A stretch of DNA of 64,000 nt from assembly GCF_035594125.1 (NCBI RefSeq), contig NW_026973710.1:423501-487500 (forward strand). The letters run 5' to 3'. The notes under the pieces were generated by a model. It was not told the DNA's origin, made no database searches, and saw only the letters and a list, made by a program, of their open reading frames with translations. Made by a program: the position numbers and the translations under genes. This DNA is from Scylla paramamosain. Its lineage: Eukaryota > Arthropoda > Malacostraca > Decapoda > Portunidae. Below are positions 1 through 12,849 of the stretch, piece by piece. The number at the start of each line of letters is the position of its first letter. The stretch's first letter is position 1.

Positions 1-303
1 AACAAAGGGAATTTTGAGGAGCGGAAGGAGGAGGAGGAGGAGGAGGAGGAGGAGGAGGAGGAGGAGGAGGAGGAGGAGGAGGAGGAGGAGGAGGTAATGT
101 GGAATGAAAAATCAGAAAAAAATAAAGAAAAGAAACACAAGTTCTTTTCTTCTTCTTCCTCCTCCTCCTCGTCCTCCTCCTGCTCCAATTCGCATCTAAG
201 ATATTAAGCGTCATGGCAACAAAATTTAATTAAGTTTTCCGAAATGCTTTTATGATTTTTTTTCTTTTTAATGTTGCAGATGAGCTGATGGTGGTGGTGG
301 TGA

Positions 304-381
<78 letters not shown>

Positions 382-800
382 AGTGGTGGTGGTGGTGGTG
401 GTGGTGGTGGTGGTGGTGGAATATTCATTAGTATATTCCTCCTCTTCCTCATCTTTCTCCACCTATCCTTCCCTCTCCTACTCCTCCTCCTTCTTCCTCT
501 TCCTCCTTTTCATTTGGTTTCGTTTTTCTTTGGATATTCACCTGTATATCCTTTCATCTCTCTTTCCTCCACCTAACTTTCTCTCTCCTCCACTATCTCT
601 CCCTCTCCTCCTTTCCTTCTACCTATCCCTCTCCTCCTCCTCTTCCTCCTTCTCTTCTCGTTCTTCTACTATCACTCACCTCTTCCTCTTCTTTCTCAAC
701 CTATTCCTCCCTCCCATCTCCTCCTCCTCCTCCTCCTCCTCCTCCTCCTCCTCCTCCTCCCACATGTAAATCCAATAAGCCGCGCAGATAAATCTTGCAC
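1..800. repeat. Trinucleotide microsatellite cluster
   Basis: (GGA)n at 25-94, a CTT/CCT tract at 144-186, (AGT)n at 305-379 running into (GGT)n at 381-419, then a 340-bp pyrimidine-rich stretch ending in (TCC)n at 719-760. Open frames across it translate to poly-Tyr, poly-Val, poly-Ser or poly-Pro and are not genes. Confidence 0.95.
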
Positions 801-1051
801 TCTTTCGTATTTCAATTAATTATTTGTTTCAGGCAGCCTTCCATTGCCACCCTGCGCGAGTCATCACGGGGGAGTAGTGACGGGTTCAAACACGCCAGTA
901 AGTGTATGTACGTCAGGACATTTAACACTTGATTGACTTGGTTCACAGCACTCCATCGCACCGCCAATATATCGACACTAAAATATTCTTCATCTGTAAG
1001 TGGTCCAATTATTCAATACAACTCGTAATATTTAAGTTTTTTTTTCTTTCA
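801..1051. other. Unique sequence, nothing recognised
   Basis: Mixed-composition DNA with no long frame, splice-flanked exon or transposon end that could be identified. Confidence 0.5.
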
Positions 1052-1096
<45 letters not shown>

Positions 1097-1320
1097 CTTT
1101 CTTTTATAAGCTGAGTACCTGACTGACTGACTGACTGACTGACTGACTGACTGACTGACTGATGGGTGTGTCTGCGTTGCTGTCGACCAGGTATTATGTC
1201 AAACTGGTCCTGACTGACTGACTGACTGACTAGCTGAATTACTGACTGGCAGACTGATTTATCTTTTTTTTTATATCTTACCAGTCCTTTCCTGTTTCCT
1301 CTCTTAATTATTGTTCATTA

Positions 1321-1352
<32 letters not shown>
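1052..1352. repeat. (ATT)n, (CTGA)n and (CT)n microsatellites
   Basis: (TAT)n at 1052-1096; (CTGA)n at 1119-1162 and again at 1211-1232 separated by about 48 bp of unique DNA; (TC)n at 1325-1352. Confidence 0.95.
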
Positions 1353-2101
1353 ACAATGTTTAAAGACACGAAAAAACGACAAATAACAATAATAACGCTA
1401 TGAATATCAAGGTAAAGCTGACTGAATACAGATGGGGTTTCATATAGAGACAACACAATTTTCTTCTTCAGTCTAACGGTATGTAGATTTCCTTTTTCTT
1501 TATTAATTATTTGATTTTTTTTTTTTTGTTTTAATCTAAAGGTAACATGATCAATCTTTTTTTTTTTATCTGAAGGTCACAATTTTTACTAATTTTCCTT
1601 TCTTTTTCATCTTAAGATAGCACGCTGACCTTTTCATATCCAGAGGCAACACGTGGACTTCATATACCAAATAAAAAAAATAACTAGCAGTACTAATTAA
1701 AAGAGTAACACGTAGACCTTTTTTGTCAGTATCCCATGGAGGTCATGGGAAGGATTTTTGCGTCTTAAAGGTAACGTGTGGAATATTTCATTGTTATACG
1801 TTAATTTTTCTACTCCTTTTTCTTTTTTAGATCTACAGGTAACACGTGGATTATTTTTGTCTGTCTGTCTTTATTTATCTTATCCAGAGTTTTCAAGGAC
1901 AGGAAGGTTTCATCTCTTACATCTAAAGTTTCCGGGTTCTTTTTTTTATTAATTTATATGCGCATTATTATCATTATATTATACAGGTGAAGGTGGTGTG
2001 TGTGACGTGTGTGACGCGTAAGAGTGAAGGTAGCAGGAGCCTTTCATTAAATCTCGTGGCACTTCTTGTAATTTCGAATGTTCTTTTTGGGTATTCTCTT
2101 T
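1353..2101. other. AT-rich unique sequence, no gene recognised
   Basis: Contains several loosely related phrases built around 'ggtaacacgtgga' or 'aggtaacatg' (near 1540, 1580, 1645, 1705, 1770 and 1840), suggesting an old, strongly diverged short tandem repeat. Frames of 64-68 codons lack recognisable domains. Confidence 0.4.
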
Positions 2102-2200
2102 TAGGACTGGCATCTAGAGTGGGGCTTTTATTTATTTATTTATTTTTTTCGTCGTATTTTTTATGCCCTCGACCAGTACCAGTCCAGCATTAAAAATAGT
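2102..2200 (+). mobile_element. Dispersed repeat family A, partial copy
   Basis: Carries the landmarks of family A in tail-last orientation: 'ggactggcat', then 'gtggggctttta', a T/A-rich stretch, 'ccctcgaccagtacc' and an A-rich end. Other copies are near 12850-13255, 17240-17455, 32290-32600, 53528-53640 and 57230-57390. No coding capacity is visible. It is probably a SINE or a LINE 3' end. Confidence 0.6.

Positions 2201-3125
<925 letters not shown>

Positions 3126-3182
<57 letters not shown>
3126..3182. repeat. (AC)n microsatellite, 57 bp
   Basis: Pure AC dinucleotide. Confidence 0.98.
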
Positions 3183-3186
<4 letters not shown>

Positions 3187-3423
3187 AAAAAACCCCACTG
3201 AGTGTACCTCTTACCAAGTTATTGATAGGCTGCACACAACACATCGATACCTAAGGGTGAGCAGCGGCGGCCCGGATGTCACAGTGCGGCTCGCCAGGGT
3301 CTTTCTTGTCCTCATTACAATTTCAAAGAGAGACGGAGATGAGCTCTGTGTGGAAGCGCCGCCGAGCGTAAAATTTATGCCTCGCGACTTTACGATTTCT
3401 GCGGTGGACGGAAAGCGAAATGG
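3183..3423. other. Unique sequence, nothing recognised
   Basis: CpG-containing stretch 3255-3420 between two microsatellites; the longest frame is 68 codons and is not recognised. Confidence 0.45.
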
Positions 3424-4260
<837 letters not shown>

Positions 4261-4341
4261 TATTTCCCACCTAATAAGCTTAACTTTACTTTGGCTAATG
4301 TAACTGTGAAACACCATCTTGTCCTTACCTGGCTGTTTGCA

Positions 4342-4551
4342 GGGAGGAGGAGGAGGAGGAGGAGGAGGAGGAGGAGGAGGAGGAGGAGGAGGAGGAGGAG
4401 GAGAGGTAATGATGTTTAGTTCTAGGAGATGGTATAATCAAGAAATTAAATATAGTTCTGAAATGAGAAAAAAAAAAGAGCAAAAGGAGGAGGAGGAGGA
4501 GGAGGAGGAGGAGAGGAACAAGTATAAGATGAATATTAGACGGCCAGACAA

Positions 4552-4586
<35 letters not shown>

Positions 4587-4700
4587 CACACACAAATAGA
4601 TAGACAAGCAGACAAACAAACAGACAGACAGAAACATGCACCACTCACTCACCGCTCCCCCCCCCACACACACACACACACCATATATAACCTAACTAAA
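4342..4700. repeat. (GGA)n and (CAGA)n microsatellites
   Basis: (GGA)n at 4342-4403, (GAG)n at 4487-4514, (ACAG)n at 4556-4585 with a shorter echo near 4618-4630, and a short (AC)n at about 4660-4680. Confidence 0.95.
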
Positions 4701-5004
4701 AATGAGAGAGAAAGTAGGAGAAAGAAATTAAATAAAATAGAAGAAAAGAACGGTGGAAAAAGCAAAGATGAAGGAGGGTGGGAAAATATATATGTATTTC
4801 AGTAACGTGTATGTATGTGTGTACGTTTGTAGGTACGCGTATATTTTGTTTTCAATAATCGAGGTAAAAATTCAGTGTTGTTTTATTGGGTCAAGTTTTA
4901 TTCCATTTAGCTGCGAAGAATAAATGGTATAAATAAATTGTCCCTCCATTTCCTGTATTTCTTTTGTGAATTATGATGTACGGTATAGATTTTACTCTTA
5001 CTGG

Positions 5005-5011
<7 letters not shown>
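4701..5011. other. AT-rich unique sequence, no gene
   Basis: No frame, repeat end or motif was recognised. Confidence 0.5.
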
Positions 5012-5082
<71 letters not shown>

Positions 5083-5181
5083 CACTCTATCTCTCTTTTC
5101 CCATTGCCTCTTTTATTTCAACGATCCATTCCATTTTTCAGGTTACTTTTCATTCTGACTCAATGTTATCTACGTCTACCT

Positions 5182-5266
<85 letters not shown>
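5012..5266. repeat. (CT)n followed by (GA)n, inverted pair
   Basis: (CT)n at 5012-5080 and (GA)n at 5183-5266 flank about 100 bp of unique DNA; the tracts are reverse complements and could pair. Confidence 0.97.
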
Positions 5267-5269
<3 letters not shown>

Positions 5270-5465
5270 GGGGCAGTGTGGCGGCAGGTAATGCACCGCG
5301 GCACTCTGGCACCAATATTTCTGCGGTACTCAAAGGCAGGAGGCAGGAGGAGGCGCGGCGTGGTTCTCTGGCTCGCTACGCTGTCCAGGCCGCGGCGAGG
5401 CTCAGCACGAGGATCGTCTAATGGAGTCTCCTAAAGGTGCAGGAGTGTGGTTCACAGACATGCCT

Positions 5466-5703
5466 GCACACACGCTGACACTCACGCTGACACTCACGCT
5501 GACACTCACGCTGACTAACACGTGTTTCAGTCTTGTATTTCCAGACATGCTGACACGTTTGCTAGCACCGTGCCTCAGTTTGGTATTTTTAGGCATGTTA
5601 ACACTCATGCTGATCAACACCTGTTTCAGAGCAGCAGCAGCAGTACCACCACCACCACCACCACCACCACCAACAACAACAGCGACAATAACACGTAGAT
5701 GAT

Positions 5704-5771
<68 letters not shown>
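5466..5771. repeat. 12-bp minisatellite, trinucleotide block and (CT)n
   Basis: Four units of a 12-mer 'acgctgacactc' at 5466-5517; AGC/ACC/CAA triplets at 5631-5681; (TC)n at 5709-5771. Flanking DNA repeats 'tcagtcttgtatttccagacatgctgacac' in looser form near 5530 and 5575. Confidence 0.9.
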
Positions 5772-5775
<4 letters not shown>

Positions 5776-6640
5776 CCCAGCACGGGCGCGGCGGTGCTGA
5801 GGGAAAGGAGCACCTAATGGAGTCTCGTAAAGGTGTGTTCCCTGTGTGAATGGTGCAAGGAAGGCCTCAGACACTCCGCTCTTACTTGTACGGCAGGTTA
5901 TTCCGCTCCCGATATTTGTGTTGCTGTTATAGGACGTGATGCTGTTTCTGTTGATACTGAGAATACAGGGGGTAATGTTTATTCTGTTGGTATAAGAGGT
6001 GTGTGGTAATACTGCTCCTTCTACTCGTAAAAAGGAGGTATTGCTGTTTCTGCTGCTACAGGAAGTTGTGGTCTTTCTCTTGCTAGAAGAGATATGAAGT
6101 AAAAGAAAGGGTCTTGTTATATCTAAGGGTTAGGCTCCCCCAAGCCCTCGCACAGTGAGAATCCGCATACTGGGAACCCTTCTTTACATAATAAGGGGTT
6201 ACGTTCCACGACTCTGTTTTGAGCCTCTCCCAATGTTAATCTCGGCACTTTTCTGCATAGCAATGTTTCTTCTACTGATATTAGGAGGTATGTTGTTTCT
6301 ACTGCTACACAAGGCAATGTTCTCCCTGCTGCCGCAAGAGATACGAGGTAATACTAAAGCCACAAAAATTCGATAATCCTGTCCCTGTAGCAGCGTCTTT
6401 CAAACCTACACTTTCAGTTTACATCACACAAAAATATCAGACTTGAAGCGAAATCACAACAGACGGAAGATTAAAGGAAAACAATAAAAAAAAAATAAAA
6501 ATAAATAAATAAATAGATCTATACGCACTAGAAGCTTTGAAATACTTGATTGCTGCTCTTGTCATCAGTCAAAATTACACTCTAAACTTACAGCAGACGG
6601 AGGTATCAAGCTTGAGGAGGCGCCGCAGCAGTGAGGAGGT
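5772..6640. repeat. Diverged ~40-bp tandem repeat interrupted by a ~150-bp segment
   Basis: Between about 5915-6110 and 6255-6350 a phrase like 'taatgctgtttctgctgcta' recurs every 40 bp or so with many substitutions. The block is split by 6115-6250, which contains 'aaggggttacgttcca' and looks unrelated to it. The remainder to 6640 is unique with no gene seen. Confidence 0.4.
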
Positions 6641-6791
6641 AAAGAATGCGAGGCGCGCGACACGGTGACGGCCGCTGTCCTCGCCGCCACCGTAATCTAA
6701 TTTGGCTTGAGAGGAACCTCCAGTAATGTCTCATCCCGCCTCTTCCCGTGCACCAACTTAACGCCTCGCCTCGTCCTCTCCCTCTCTCTCT

Positions 6792-6883
6792 CCAGACTCA
6801 AGGTTACGTGTAGTCTTGCCTCACCTTTCCCTCTCCTTCTCCCTCTCTCTTGCCAGACTCAAGGTTACGTGAAGTATTGTAAC

Positions 6884-6948
<65 letters not shown>

Positions 6949-6966
6949 CAGACTCAAGGTTACGTG
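6792..6966 (+). repeat. Three copies of a pyrimidine tract + CCAGACTCAAGGTTACGTG unit
   Basis: The 19-mer ccagactcaaggttacgtg occurs at 6792-6810, 6853-6871 and 6948-6966, each time preceded by a CT-rich run; the last run is a 62-bp (CT)n at 6885-6946. The pyrimidine-CCAG arrangement resembles a 3' splice site, but no coding exon follows. Confidence 0.85.
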
Positions 6967-6989
6967 TTGAGTCTTACCCCGCCTCTCAA

Positions 6990-7338
6990 AAATAAATAAT
7001 TAAATAAATAAATAAAATAAAATAAAATAAAATAAAATAAAATGAATATATAAATAAACATATAATAATCCTTTCGTGATATATTAGATTGATTGTATCT
7101 TAGGTTAAGTTTGGTTATTTCCACCGAAAATCTTTCCTCTTGTTGATTGGTTGGTTACGTAAGATTAGTTTTACTTGGGTGACGCTAGATTAGGTTTGGA
7201 AGGGAAAGGTTTGATTCTGGTTAAGTTAGGTTAAGTTTATGTACGTTAAGTTTGGTTGGGTTAAGTTTGGTTAGAATGTTAGGCTGGCTCAAGATAAGGA
7301 ACGTCAGGATACGCTAGGTTAAGTTACATTAGGTTAAA
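6990..7338. repeat. (AAAT/AAAAT)n and degenerate TTAGG-like sequence
   Basis: (AAAT)n and (AAAAT)n at about 6990-7045, then 7100-7338 in which 'ggttaagtt', 'ttaggtt' and 'ggtttgg' recur. The latter resembles decayed arthropod telomeric (TTAGG)n, though no run of perfect units is present. Confidence 0.45.
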
Positions 7339-7486
7339 TATTGTTCCCCGCTACTCTCATTCATTTCTCCTCTTCATCCTCTCCTCATCCCCATCCTCCC
7401 TCCCTCAATGCTTCCCTCTTCCCTAAACTTGGCGCACTTCACTCAATCACAGTCCGCACAAGATCGAGTCGCCGCCTCTCAAAGGG

Positions 7487-7646
<160 letters not shown>

Positions 7647-7731
7647 AAGTTACACTATGACCGCCCACGCCTCCCGACTCCCGATCGCTAACACTCCAAG
7701 TCTCTCGTATCCTGAGCTGCCAAACTCCCAG

Positions 7732-7800
7732 TAGTAGTAGTAGTAGTAGTGGTGGTGGTGGTGGTGGTGGTGGTGGTGGTGGTGGTGGTGGTGGTGGTAG

Positions 7801-7848
<48 letters not shown>
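7732..7848. repeat. (TAG)n(TGG)n(TTG)n compound trinucleotide
   Basis: TAG triplets at 7732-7749, TGG at 7750-7798, TTG at 7799-7848, the switches occurring without spacer. Confidence 0.98.
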
Positions 7849-7849
<1 letters not shown>

Positions 7850-8118
7850 CAAGAGTGCTTCTTCTATTAATAATGTAGAAATCTTGTTAATCTGTCATCA
7901 GAACTACAAAAACCCGTGTCACTTCAGCACAGATAGTAAGCCGGGTTCTCAAGAATATTTTTTTCTGTTAGTAAGGTAGAAATCTTTTCAAACCCTTGCC
8001 ACTCCACCACGAGTATTTTCAAAGGATTCAGAGGTTATTAGCCGGGTTTTCAAGAGTGTTCCTTCTGTTAACAATAAAGAAATCTTGTTTATTTGTCGCT
8101 ATAAAAATAAAAACACTC
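7849..8118 (-). mobile_element. Dispersed repeat family C, three adjoining partial copies
   Basis: Segments 7849-7935, 7935-8005 and 8010-8118 each match the reverse complement of family C landmarks: 'attagccgggtt.tcaagagtg', '..gttaataa.gtagaaatcttgtt' and '..aaaaacac'. The best match is the third. Other family C copies lie at 21270-21345, 24563-24665, 27570-27730, 36300-36400, 41370-41560 and 51310-51545. Confidence 0.6.
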
Positions 8119-8674
8119 ATTCATTCAATAACTAGCTAAATAACCTAGTAGAAACAAGGAACACAGCGCACCTCTCTTTTCCTGTACGGATATTAGACAT
8201 AACATTTCTTCTTACTGCTTACAATTAGAGACAGAGAAAAAAGAAAAGAAATCAAGTAAAGTAAGAAGCACAGTGCCTTACTCCTCATTCCACCCACACG
8301 CGTATTAGACAAAATCCAGGTAGTAATCTTTCCACGCCAGAGCGGTGAGGTGAGAGAAGCATGAGTGGCGGCAGTCAACGTAAATTAGCACCTCCACTCC
8401 CTCTATGCAGCAAGAGATTGGCGCCGCACAGCAGTAGAGTAGTCAATGTAGCGGCGGTTGGCAGAGGTTGGTGCGAGGGAATCAAATTAACAAGGCTACT
8501 AAGAGAAAGAGAGAGGGAGAGGAGGAGGGAGCAGGCGGCAGCGAGCGCACCACTGTGAGATTAATTAACGTGATTACTCTGATCTTTACTCCTTCCAACA
8601 TCTTGCCGTGTAATTAGTTTTATTTACATTTTGAGGTGTGGAATGAAGGTGTGGAAATGAGAGACAGAGGGAGG

Positions 8675-8676
<2 letters not shown>
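8119..8676. other. Unique sequence, no gene recognised
   Basis: Mixed sequence; frames of 61-65 codons are not recognised. Short purine run near 8505-8535. Confidence 0.5.
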
Positions 8677-8755
<79 letters not shown>

Positions 8756-8868
8756 GCGCCAAGGGATGCGTGAGGGAGTGTGGTTCATGATGGTGTTAAG
8801 TAATTAGAAGTGTTTGTGTTACTCTGCTTTTGTTGAGGTCTAGGCTTGTTCTGGCGTGGTGCGTGGGA

Positions 8869-8951
<83 letters not shown>
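8677..8951. repeat. Two (GT)n microsatellites
   Basis: GT tracts at 8677-8753 and 8872-8951, in the same orientation, separated by 118 bp of unique DNA. Confidence 0.98.
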
Positions 8952-8954
<3 letters not shown>

Positions 8955-9033
8955 GCTTGTTTCTAATGTTTTAGTTGTGTCTAATGAATTTACTGTAAGA
9001 ACAATTTATTGGAGTATGCTAGTTATTGGAATT

Positions 9034-9086
9034 ATGCTGTGCTGTGCTGTGCTGTGCTGTGCTGTGCTGTGCTGTGCTGTGCTGTG
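9034..9086. repeat. (GTGCT)n pentanucleotide repeat
   Basis: About ten uninterrupted units of a pentamer, also readable as TGCTG. Confidence 0.97.
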
Positions 9087-9098
9087 GTCAACAAAATA

Positions 9099-9597
9099 CA
9101 GGAAGGAAAGAAGAAAGAAGCGCCGCAAGAACACAATGGTTAAGAGAAAACAATTCCTTCAAAATAACCTAACCTAACCTAACCTAACCTAATGAAGGAC
9201 TCCTATACTTAATAACTACAAGTACGAGCAGTTTTGTCCAGTAAACCCCGGAAGGAAGCTAGGAAAGACGCGCTGCAGGAACACACAAACACCACGAAAC
9301 AACAGAGAACATTCGTTGCAAGAGATCAAAGCGCTTCAAAAGATCACAATACAAGACAATTAAACATTCTTATGCCTGATAACAAGAGGGACGAGCAGTT
9401 TTCTCCAGTGAATCTCCACAGAAAGAAAAGCAACAATGCAATGGCACACAACAACGATACAAGAAAGCACTTCAAAAATACAGATCATCCTACAAGGCAA
9501 TTAAAGATTCTTGCGCCCGATAACACGATAAACGGGTAGTTTTGTCTAGTAAATCTCTCCAGGAAGGAAAGATATGCTGCAAGAACACAGAGGCCCC
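9099..9597 (+). repeat. Diverged tandem repeat, ~3 units of 141-167 bp
   Basis: The landmark 'gagcagttttgtccagtaaa' recurs at 9226-9245, 9393-9412 and 9534-9553, each followed by an 'aggaaggaa(g)' phrase and 'gc(a/c)gcaagaacaca'. A 101-codon frame at 9234-9539 spans two units and is explained by the repeat rather than by a gene. Confidence 0.8.
9168..9192 (-). repeat. Interstitial telomere-type (CCTAA)5
   Basis: Five perfect CCTAA units, the complement of TTAGG, the ancestral arthropod telomere repeat. It sits inside the first unit of the surrounding 150-bp tandem repeat and is absent from the other units, so it was inserted or expanded there rather than marking a chromosome end. Confidence 0.85.
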
Positions 9598-9648
9598 AGA
9601 AAACAGCATCGAATCGGAATGCGGGAGCAGCGGGAGCCGTGAGCGTTA

Positions 9649-9664
9649 GCTGCTTACACACGAG
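9649..9664 (+). repeat. Left terminal inverted repeat of the Harbinger element
   Basis: GCTGCTTACACACGAG, preceded directly by TTA. Identical to the complement of 10518-10533. Confidence 0.9.
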
Positions 9665-10108
9665 TCCGTACGCGCGTTCGGGTGCGCGACGTTTTAACTT
9701 TCAATGGAGTGCAATGGGACCTTTCACACGACGCGTTGCACGCGCTAGCAACGCCGCGCAGACGCTGGAGCCAGCAAGGACGCGCGCGTTCATAATGACG
9801 CTCGCGTCCTTGCCGGGTATTCGTTTCAATGGGAGCTTGCACACGGGCGTTCGGTTACGCGCGCACGCAGGTCCTGCTGCCATATCAGTCATTACTTTCA
9901 GCTGGGGGTGAGAGGCCAGTCACCCATCCCGTCCCGCTCATGTGGATAGAACTCTGGTGTGTACTGCATTTGGGTGTGATGTAGCAGTTTTATTGTTTAT
10001 AGTAAATGTGTATAGATACTACTGGAAAGAATTGATATAGTACATGCATGCATACATCGCGTAGCCTACTACAATTAATTAATGAACTAACATTTTCAGA
10101 CGACTAGA

Positions 10109-10243
10109 ATGGCAGACTATCACAACACGGAAGAACTTATTTCCGAAGTAGGGAAGAGGCCTGTCCTGTGGGATCCTACGACCGAAGAATATAAAAACAG
10201 GAACAGGAAGAATTTGCCATCGTCCGCTTTTAATTCTTCATAA
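10109..10243 (+). pseudogene. Harbinger accessory gene fragment, MADF (Myb/SANT-like) N-terminus
   Basis: ATG at 10109 opens 44 codons ending at TAA 10241-10243. Residues 8-35 read EELISEVGKRPVLWDP.. followed by TEEYKNRNRKN, the start of an MADF domain: a hydrophobic helix, the R-P-x-L-W-D signature and the Y-K-N-R turn. Intact MADF domains run on for about 50 more residues; here the frame leaves the domain after Asn35 because the deletion joint has been reached, and the last residues are antisense transposase. An AG at 10098-10099 preceded by 'acattttc' suggests an intron in the 5' UTR. In PIF/Harbinger elements the Myb-like partner carries the transposase to the nucleus and to the ends; this fragment cannot. 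Confidence 0.8.
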
Positions 10244-10374
10244 AGGGTATAAAACTCGCCCTGCAACAATCTGTTGTTGTTTATAGGGTGAACCCAAAGC
10301 TGACGACGGTTTCTCTTCTTTACTGCTTGTATTGCTGCATAAGCAATCACAGCTTTCTTTCGTGCACCCTCCAT
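10207..10374 (-). pseudogene. HARBI1-type PIF/Harbinger transposase, N-terminal fragment
   Basis: Starting at the ATG complementary to 10372-10374, 56 codons read MEGARKKAVIAYAAIQAVKK, then a RNRRQLWVHPIN block, GEFYTLYEEL and DDGKFF. The W-V-H-P-I-N and G-E-F-x-T-L-Y-x-E-L blocks are the conserved N-terminal signature of PIF/Harbinger transposases, which normally continues with Y-F-R-M-S and a DDE catalytic domain of some 300 residues. Here the sequence turns into the complement of the MADF gene right after FF. The frame is open upstream to 10512 through the terminal repeat, but the internal Met is where family similarity begins. No catalytic residue survives. Confidence 0.82.
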
Positions 10375-10517
10375 CTTGAGGAGACAGTTGGTGACTGAGA
10401 GGAGGTACGCTCGAGAACGTAGGCTGGAGGTAGGGCGAGAAACGCGAACGCGGGGCAAACGCGTGTACAAAAAATATGACGCGTTCTGTGCGTCCGTTCG
10501 ACGCGCGTACAAAAACG

Positions 10518-10534
10518 CTCGTGTGTAAGCAGCC
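10518..10534 (-). repeat. Right terminal inverted repeat of the Harbinger element
   Basis: Complement reads GGCTGCTTACACACGAG, followed on plus by TTA at 10535-10537. Confidence 0.9.
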
Positions 10535-10537
10535 TTA

Positions 10538-10924
10538 GTCTGGCGGGGCGGGATGGACGGGTGGGCTTCGCATTTTTGCTGTCACTCTGAGCCCCGGGCA
10601 GAATTCCTACATGGAAATGGGAATTCTTGTGAGTGCGGTCTATTTATCGGTCTATTTATCACCAGCAGAGAGAGCGAGTGTTGTGCCCAGCGTCGGGGAT
10701 CAACACAAAGGGCGCGGAGCAATACATGTAGATTGAGGCAGTAACTGGTGCAAGCTTGGGGTCGCGGGCGGCTGGCGGTCCTAGCGGCTATTGTGTGAAC
10801 TCCTTGAAAGAACCGAGAAAGTGGATCGTTTGCCGAGTCCTGGTGTCTAGTTAGATATAAAAGGCGTCGTTATGTGCTGTACACTCGCCACACTCTGCAA
10901 TAACAAGGAGGATGAAAGGAGGAA
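10538..10924. other. Unique GC-containing sequence with a TATA-like motif
   Basis: TATAAAAG occurs at 10856-10863, preceded by moderately GC-rich DNA. No exon with coding features follows before the (GGT)n at 10925-10955, so promoter function is only a possibility. Confidence 0.25.
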
Positions 10925-11324
<400 letters not shown>

Positions 11325-11443
11325 GATGCGTGGGTGTGTAGTTCCAATGGCTGGCTATCAAGGTTTTCTATTTACTTTTCTAACTTTTTAACAAGTACTT
11401 CCCGCCACCAAGATTTACTGGAACTGTACACCTTCAGGAACTG

Positions 11444-11445
<2 letters not shown>

Positions 11446-11481
<36 letters not shown>
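11446..11481. repeat. (GT)n microsatellite, 36 bp
   Basis: Pure GT tract ending in TTGTGCTGCTGTTGTTG. Confidence 0.97.
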
Positions 11482-11482
<1 letters not shown>

Positions 11483-12092
11483 GTGCTGCTGTTGTTGGTG
11501 CTCTCCTAGTAAGAATGACAAAAGTTCCTTAAAAGAATTAGTACAAAATAATACAATAAATCTGGCTTACACTGTTACAAGCGGAACACATCCAAACCTC
11601 GAAAATAGAATATCTTAGAAGCGCTACAGGCAAATACAATAAGTAAATAAATACATAAATAAAATGAAATTACAAACAAATACATACATTGCCTGAAAAA
11701 AAGTTTTAGCTTACCCTTCATGTGTAACTATCTTAAACATATTTCATTTTTTTTTCTATTAATATTTTTTTTCTATTAATAAAGTTTGAAATATTTCAAA
11801 TGCATCATACACAGTCACGTCAGGCCGATCTTTTGGTTCAGAAGCCTCCGTGTTTCACTTTGCTCCCGCTGCCACTGCAAAACAAGTCCACTATTTCCTG
11901 CTATCGAGCAATATGTTCGCAGTATGAAGTTGACACTAGAATATTTAGAATAGTAAGTTTATCCTGAAGTGTTGATGGTATAATGTTTATCTTAGGCTTC
12001 TAACTTTGTACTGCTGTGCTTATGGTGAACTGTTTATTGCATGATGTGGCGCGGTGTATTGCCAGCGAGGTGTTCGCAGGCTGTGATGGATT
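11482..12092. other. AT-rich unique sequence, no gene recognised
   Basis: Contains the near-duplicate 'tttctattaatattttttttctattaataaag' around 11753-11784 and otherwise nothing recognisable. Confidence 0.5.
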
Positions 12093-12816
<724 letters not shown>

Positions 12817-12849
12817 CAAGGAATAATCACCCAGAACAAAATCACACCT

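Larger units (their letters stand above)
9649..10534. mobile_element. PIF/Harbinger element, internally deleted
   Basis: An 886-bp non-autonomous DNA transposon. Terminal inverted repeats are 9649-9664 and 10518-10534, sharing the 16-mer GCTGCTTACACACGAG; the right end has one extra G. Both sides are bordered by TTA (9646-9648 and 10535-10537), the 3-bp target preferred by PIF/Harbinger. The left 250 bp is CpG-rich and repeats 'tttcaatggga' and 'cacacg(g)gcg' motifs, common in Harbinger sub-terminal DNA. Inside are the 5' ends of two convergent genes, an MADF/Myb-like protein on plus and a HARBI1-type transposase on minus, fused by a deletion that removed the rest of both. It could not supply its own transposase. 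Confidence 0.88.

Noticed and set aside
9234..9539. 101-codon basic plus frame
   Set aside because: Spans a diverged tandem repeat and is not kept between its units.
10856..10863. TATAAAAG as a core promoter
   Set aside because: No initiator-bounded exon or coding sequence follows before a microsatellite; kept only as a note in the block entry.
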